Positions 5,066 to 8,233 of a stretch of 8,233 nt of DNA are shown in pieces. Positions within the stretch are counted from its first letter, which is position 1. The number at the start of each line of letters is the position of its first letter. The DNA is from an uncultured Rothia sp. (GTDB taxonomy: Bacteria > Actinomycetota > Actinomycetes > Actinomycetales > Micrococcaceae). A model generated the notes under the pieces. It was not told the DNA's origin and searched no databases. It was given only the letters and a program-made list of their open reading frames with translations. The translations under genes and the position numbers were made by a program. The stretch spans positions 1 to 8,233 of the forward strand of contig CALGXU010000303.1 of NCBI GenBank assembly GCA_937935205.1, written 5' to 3'.

Positions 5066-5107
5066 ACGGGGCGTACCCGCCGGCACAACCGGCAGGGGAC
5101 GCCCCGT
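5066..5107 (+). terminator. Hairpin downstream of trxA
   Basis: ACGGGGCGT (5066-5074) pairs fully with ACGCCCCGT (5099-5107). An inner GCCGG / CCGGC stem around CACAA and flanking C/G runs extend it with small internal loops. It begins 24 nt after the trxA stop. The downstream sequence is C-rich, then CTTAAAAA, so the U-tract is poor in this conformation. Confidence 0.6.
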
Positions 5108-5145
5108 CCCCTCTTAAAAAGCAGAGGCGCCCCGTCCCCTTTTAA
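5100..5145. repeat. Duplicated terminator 3' arm, 28-bp period
   Basis: CGCCCCGTCCCCTCTTAA (5100-5117) recurs as CGCCCCGTCCCCTTTTAA (5128-5145), 17 of 18 identical. Both copies contain CGCCCCGT, which can pair with the single 5' arm at 5066-5073, so two alternative hairpins are possible. The second copy has the better T-run. Confidence 0.75.
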
Positions 5146-5166
5146 CCTCGTGAGGGTGCAGGGGCG

Positions 5167-6459
5167 TTAGCGGTCGCGGTGATCCTCAATGCTCATGCGC
5201 GCCCCGTAGCGTTGCTTTGAGAAGCCTGAAGCGTGCATGAGCCGCACCAGACGCTGCCGATGCGGGCTGTAGGGTGCCAGTAGGGCGAGCATTCCCGCAT
5301 CATCGGTGCGCTGACCGGTGAACAGCTCGCCGACCGCGTGCGCCAGATGGTAGTCGCCCACGCTGATGGCGTCCGGGTGCCCGCACACGCGTTGCAGAGC
5401 CTCGGAAATACTCCACGGGCCCACGCCGCGCACCGTGTGCAGGCTCCGCGCCAGTAGCGCGATGTCGCCTTCTGCCGCAATGTTTTTCAGAGACTCGGCG
5501 GAACGAGTGTAAGCGTACACGGCATCGTAGCGGCTTTTATCAACGCCCGCCCGATGCAAATCCCAGGTAGGAATCGTCGCCAGGGTCCGGGCGGTAGGGT
5601 AGACGCGCATGCCCTCCGGCTGATGCCCCAACCCGGTCGAAGGGGCGGGGGAGCCGTACTTTCGCAGAACCCAGCTCAAGGTCCTGAACGCTTCGGTCTG
5701 GGTGATGCGCTGCTCCACAATGGCGTTGAGCATCTGCCGGTCCAGCTGACCGGAGGCGCTGAGGCGGAGCCCCGGATTCTGCCGCCACGCCTGCTGAATA
5801 CGCGGCGGAAGAGACTCAAAAGAAGACAGAATGCCGAACTGCTCGGCGGGGTCGTGCAGACCCAGCCAGTACGTCATTTCCTGCGCTAGCGCCTGAAGGT
5901 CGGCTCGCGCCTGCATCTGCTGATCTGCGGCACTATAAGAAACCCAGATGCGAATACGCACCGGGCGCATCAGCAGACGATGAAGAGCGGGGAGCCCCTC
6001 CGGGAGTTCGGTCGGTTGCGCCAACCGTTCGGCGTATAGCACCGCTGGGAACTCGTGAAACGGCGTGCGAGCCGTCAACCAGATTCTCTCGGCACCATCC
6101 GTGCGGCTCAGCGCACGATACGAAAGATCCTGGGCCCCGCGGCGTAGCGACCCCAAAGTCTGCGCTAGCTGCACCGGAACATGCGGCTCAATCACAACCT
6201 CGCACACCTCCGGAGTCAGAGCGCCCGGAAGAGAGGACACAGCGGGGGAGAGAGTACGAATCTGCACGCACGGTTCGTGAAGATTATCCGTGAGCGCCGG
6301 CGCATAGGGCACACCGGCTGCCGCCAAAGGATGCCGGATGCGCCGCGCACCCGCTGCCGGGCGGCTACTGGAGGTCGCGCCGCCGGGGGTTGCGCCGCCG
6401 GGGGCAGCACCGTCGGGGGTTGTGCCGCTGGGGGTTGAGGAAGGAAACGTACTCACCAC
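5167..6459 (-). CDS. AlkA-type DNA-3-methyladenine glycosylase (HhH-GPD)
   Basis: This 430-aa protein is predicted to remove alkylated bases, such as 3-methyladenine, from DNA in base excision repair. The helix-hairpin-helix is GVGPWS at residues 345-350, and the catalytic aspartate is D369 in SVGDYHLAHAVG. The LNAIVEQRITQTEAFRTL helix (244-261) belongs to the same HhH-GPD fold. The C-terminal LLAPYSPHRQRLVRLM and RYGARM segments match actinobacterial members. Most relatives are about 300 aa. Here the first 40 or so residues are a low-complexity T/A-P-x-G tail encoded by a 15-bp tandem repeat, followed by an AlkA-like N-terminal domain. The start is GTG at 6459, or the adjacent in-frame GTG at 6456, which fits the predicted transcription start better. 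There is no Shine-Dalgarno. The gene is divergent from the DUF2079 gene. The family is secure; substrate range is inferred. Confidence 0.88.
   Translation of the reverse strand: MVSTFPSSTPSGTTPDGAAPGGATPGGATSSSRPAAGARRIRHPLAAAGVPYAPALTDNLHEPCVQIRTLSPAVSSLPGALTPEVCEVVIEPHVPVQLAQTLGSLRRGAQDLSYRALSRTDGAERIWLTARTPFHEFPAVLYAERLAQPTELPEGLPALHRLLMRPVRIRIWVSYSAADQQMQARADLQALAQEMTYWLGLHDPAEQFGILSSFESLPPRIQQAWRQNPGLRLSASGQLDRQMLNAIVEQRITQTEAFRTLSWVLRKYGSPAPSTGLGHQPEGMRVYPTARTLATIPTWDLHRAGVDKSRYDAVYAYTRSAESLKNIAAEGDIALLARSLHTVRGVGPWSISEALQRVCGHPDAISVGDYHLAHAVGELFTGQRTDDAGMLALLAPYSPHRQRLVRLMHASGFSKQRYGARMSIEDHRDR
6377..6436. repeat. Four 15-bp tandem repeats inside the glycosylase gene
   Basis: There are four contiguous units: 6377-6391, 6392-6406, 6407-6421 and 6422-6436. 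They follow the pattern GYRCCGYYGGGGGYW on the plus strand, and units 1 and 2 differ only in the last two bases. Read on the minus strand they encode the pentapeptide T/A-T/A-P-x-G four times, around residues 9-28. Fifteen bases keeps the frame, so copy number could vary without loss of the enzyme. Confidence 0.85.
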
Positions 6460-6462
6460 ACC

Positions 6463-6507
6463 AGTCTATGCGTCCAACCCGGGTAGCAACATCCGGGGCA
6501 GATGTTG
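6463..6507 (-). promoter_or_regulatory. Predicted leaderless glycosylase promoter with inverted repeat
   Basis: On the minus strand TAGACT (6468-6463) is identical to the -10 of the Fur-family gene. It ends 6 nt before the GTG at 6456 and 3 nt before the GTG at 6459. A perfect inverted repeat CAACATC-N7-GATGTTG (6487-6507) spans the -35 position. The -35 itself is weak (TTGCTA at 6489-6484, spacer only 15). The repeat is a candidate operator. Confidence 0.45.
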
Positions 6508-6557
6508 AGGGGCAAGATACAAAAAGTGCAGGAGGGGCAGGTACGCCACTAATGCGA

Positions 6558-6571
6558 TACCCTAAAGGGTA
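6558..6571. promoter_or_regulatory. Short palindrome in the divergent intergenic region
   Basis: TACCCT-AA-AGGGTA is a 6-2-6 inverted repeat lying between the divergent glycosylase and DUF2079 genes, about 110 bp before the DUF2079 start. Its left half, TACCCT, also fits TAnnnT, so it could overlap a plus-strand -10, but no -35 is evident. Confidence 0.3.
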
Positions 6572-6679
6572 GAGCGAAAACGAACGCAAACACCGCCACC
6601 GGCACCATACAGGGTTATGCGTTCTGCCCGTTCACAAGGGCGCCTACAGCCCGGACACACCCCCGAGAGAAGGACGCCT

Positions 6680-8233
6680 ATGGCACCGGAAGCACATGAC
6701 GCACCCTCGATGACTAACGCATCTGAAACGAAGAGCGGCACCGCAACAGGCGCGCGCCGCCAGTGTACCCAGAAAAAGCCGCGTCAGTCCCTCACCGAGC
6801 GCGTCAAGAGCATCCGCCCCCTCGAACTACTACCCGGCCTGTTGCTTGCTGCCGCCGTCATGGCGTTGTACACCTACTACTCGCTGCAGCAGATGAAGCA
6901 CTGGATTACGCCCTCCTGGGACCTGGCGATTTTCACCCAGATGGCGCAGGCGTACTCGCACTTCTCCGTGCCCATCGTGCCCATTAAGGGGCCCGACTTT
7001 AACCTCTGGGGTGACCACTTCCACCCGATTCTGGTGCTCCTGGGGCCCATCTACGCGCTGTTCCCCTCGCCGACCACCCTGCTGGTCGTGCAGAACGCCC
7101 TGGTCGCCTTCGCAAGCTTCGCCATTGTGCGCTTCACTCAGCGTGCCTTCGCGCTTGCCCAGAAAACTGAAGACGCGCAGAAGAGCGGACCCGCCCAGAA
7201 CGCTCAATCCGCAAAACTTCAGGGCGTTATCCCGACCGTCACCGGTCTGCTACTCGGCGCCGGATTCGCCCTCAGCTTCGGCGTTCAGCAAGCTATCGCC
7301 GCTCAATTCCACGAAGTAGCATTCGCCGTGCCGCTACTTGCCATGAGCCTCGGCTACCTGGTGCTCGCCTCACGAGTGAGCGGTACCGAACGCGCTCGCT
7401 ACCTCGCCTACGCCTGCTGGTGGGCTCTACCCATTGCCTTCGTCAAAGAAGATATGGGCATTACTGTTGCTGCCATCGGCCTCATCATCTTTATCCGCAC
7501 CGGCTGGCTGAGCACCGCCGTAGACATTCTGATGCCGCGCCTCTCCGCGGGTACCCCCGCCCCCATGCGCACCCGCATGCAGCAGCTCTACTCCTCCTGG
7601 GCGCGCACCCCCGCCGTCGCCGAATCTACCATGGTTATGATCTGGGGCGTATTCTGGTCCGCCGTCGCAATCTACGTGATCCTGCCCTACTTCAATAGCG
7701 GCGGAAACTTCGACTACGCCGACAAGGTGAACTTCTCCGCGGCCCTAGGCGACCCCTTCGGCTCGGCGCTGCAGATGCTCAGCAACAACACCAAGCTGGC
7801 AACCCTCGGTCTGCTGCTCATTACCGGCGCAGTCCTCTGGGTGATTTCTCCTCTGGCGGCAATTGCCCTGCCGACCCTCGCATGGCGTCTGCTCTCCACC
7901 ATGGAATCCTACTGGGCAAGCACCTGGCACTACTCGCTCGTGCTCATGCCCGTCGTCTTCCTCGCCTTGCTGGACGCCGTCGTGCGTGTACGCTACGGCG
8001 TGGTTCCCGCCGCGATTCCGGTGCGTTCGGGTGCGCGAGTAGCCGATAGCGCCTCCGTGCAGGAGGCGGATGCAGCGGCTGAGCCCGGTCGCCTCACCGC
8101 CCTGGCGCGCCGCATGCCCGTGTGGGCTCTGCCCGCCGCGGCGCTCTTCCTTGCCGCGTCCCCGATTTTTGTGCCCGGCTCCCAGCAGCCCCTCGCATCC
8201 CTGGGTAATGCACAGTTCACCGCCTCCGCGCTG
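6680..8233 (+). CDS. DUF2079 polytopic membrane protein, 5' part (runs off window)
   Basis: The frame is open for 518 codons and reaches the window edge without a stop, so the C-terminus is missing. A hydrophilic N-terminus of about 50 residues precedes many hydrophobic helices (first at about 53-70). Hallmarks of DUF2079 are visible: SWDLAIFTQ near 79-87, NLWGDHFHP (108-116), FHEVAFAVPLLA (210-221), VKEDMG (255-260), ISPLAAIALPTLAWRLL around 394-410, and HYSLVLMPVVFLALLDA (from 417). The conserved D, H and E residues near the membrane edge recall GT-C-type glycosyltransferases acting on lipid-linked sugars, but no activity is established for this family. The start at 6680 has GAGAAGGA (6667-6674) 5 nt before it. 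An in-frame ATG at 6617 would add 21 arginine-rich residues with only a poor binding site. The gene is divergent from the glycosylase. Confidence 0.85.
   Translation, partial: MAPEAHDAPSMTNASETKSGTATGARRQCTQKKPRQSLTERVKSIRPLELLPGLLLAAAVMALYTYYSLQQMKHWITPSWDLAIFTQMAQAYSHFSVPIVPIKGPDFNLWGDHFHPILVLLGPIYALFPSPTTLLVVQNALVAFASFAIVRFTQRAFALAQKTEDAQKSGPAQNAQSAKLQGVIPTVTGLLLGAGFALSFGVQQAIAAQFHEVAFAVPLLAMSLGYLVLASRVSGTERARYLAYACWWALPIAFVKEDMGITVAAIGLIIFIRTGWLSTAVDILMPRLSAGTPAPMRTRMQQLYSSWARTPAVAESTMVMIWGVFWSAVAIYVILPYFNSGGNFDYADKVNFSAALGDPFGSALQMLSNNTKLATLGLLLITGAVLWVISPLAAIALPTLAWRLLSTMESYWASTWHYSLVLMPVVFLALLDAVVRVRYGVVPAAIPVRSGARVADSASVQEADAAAEPGRLTALARRMPVWALPAAALFLAASPIFVPGSQQPLASLGNAQFTASAL

Noticed and set aside
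4747..5145. Plus-strand frame overlapping trxA and running through its terminator
   Set aside because: Frame-shifted shadow of trxA with an Arg/His/Pro-rich product; the real frame has an intact thioredoxin motif set.
6552..6572. Tiny six-codon frame (MRYPKG) in the leader before the DUF2079 gene, possible leader peptide
   Set aside because: The nearest purine-rich site (GGAGGGG, 6531-6537) is 14 nt away, and no attenuator-like hairpin pair follows. It is more simply explained by the palindrome at 6558-6571.
1..8233. A defence, CRISPR, toxin-antitoxin or mobile-element system
   Set aside because: No repeat-spacer arrays, transposase or integrase motifs, paired small toxin/antitoxin genes or terminal inverted repeats are visible; the gene set is housekeeping and stress response.

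Overview
The window looks like chromosomal DNA from a high-GC actinobacterium. Gene content (a FurA-like regulator, HtpX, a YajQ-like protein, a thioredoxin, an actinobacterial-style AlkA glycosylase and a DUF2079 membrane protein) and G/C-rich third codon positions fit a member of the Micrococcaceae. A Rothia-like organism is my best guess from recall, not from any search. Most of the window is ordinary housekeeping and stress-response sequence. I see no phage, transposase, CRISPR array or recognisable defence cassette.

Layout. 1-583 (+) is the 3' part of an SseB-family protein. It converges on a Fur-family metal or peroxide regulator (714-1304, -), and a 21-bp-stem hairpin lies between them. 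The Fur gene is preceded by two tandem 17-bp palindromes that look like an autoregulatory operator. Next on the + strand come a small two-helix membrane protein (1499-1762) and the membrane protease HtpX (1903-2787), each with a strong Shine-Dalgarno sequence. A 23-bp-stem bidirectional terminator separates htpX from the convergent yajQ (3020-3511, -). A divergent gene of unknown function follows (3653-4039, +), then tRNA-Tyr(GTA) at 4218-4299 with its own promoter and terminator. About 330 bp without a credible gene lie between the tRNA and thioredoxin (4664-5041, +). Thioredoxin converges on an AlkA-type DNA glycosylase (5167-6459, -) across a hairpin with a duplicated 3' arm. Divergent from the glycosylase is a DUF2079 polytopic membrane protein (6680 to the window edge, +). 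It is open to the end and has no stop codon here.

How the parts fit. Several genes are plausibly stress-related: Fur (metal or peroxide), HtpX (membrane protein quality control), thioredoxin (thiol redox) and the glycosylase (alkylation repair). They sit in separate transcription units with alternating strands, so no single operon is implied. The most consistent unusual feature is translational. The Fur, thioredoxin and glycosylase genes each have a TAnnnT -10-like hexamer 6-7 nt before the start codon and no Shine-Dalgarno, which predicts leaderless mRNAs. The other five genes whose starts are visible have Shine-Dalgarno sequences of varying strength.
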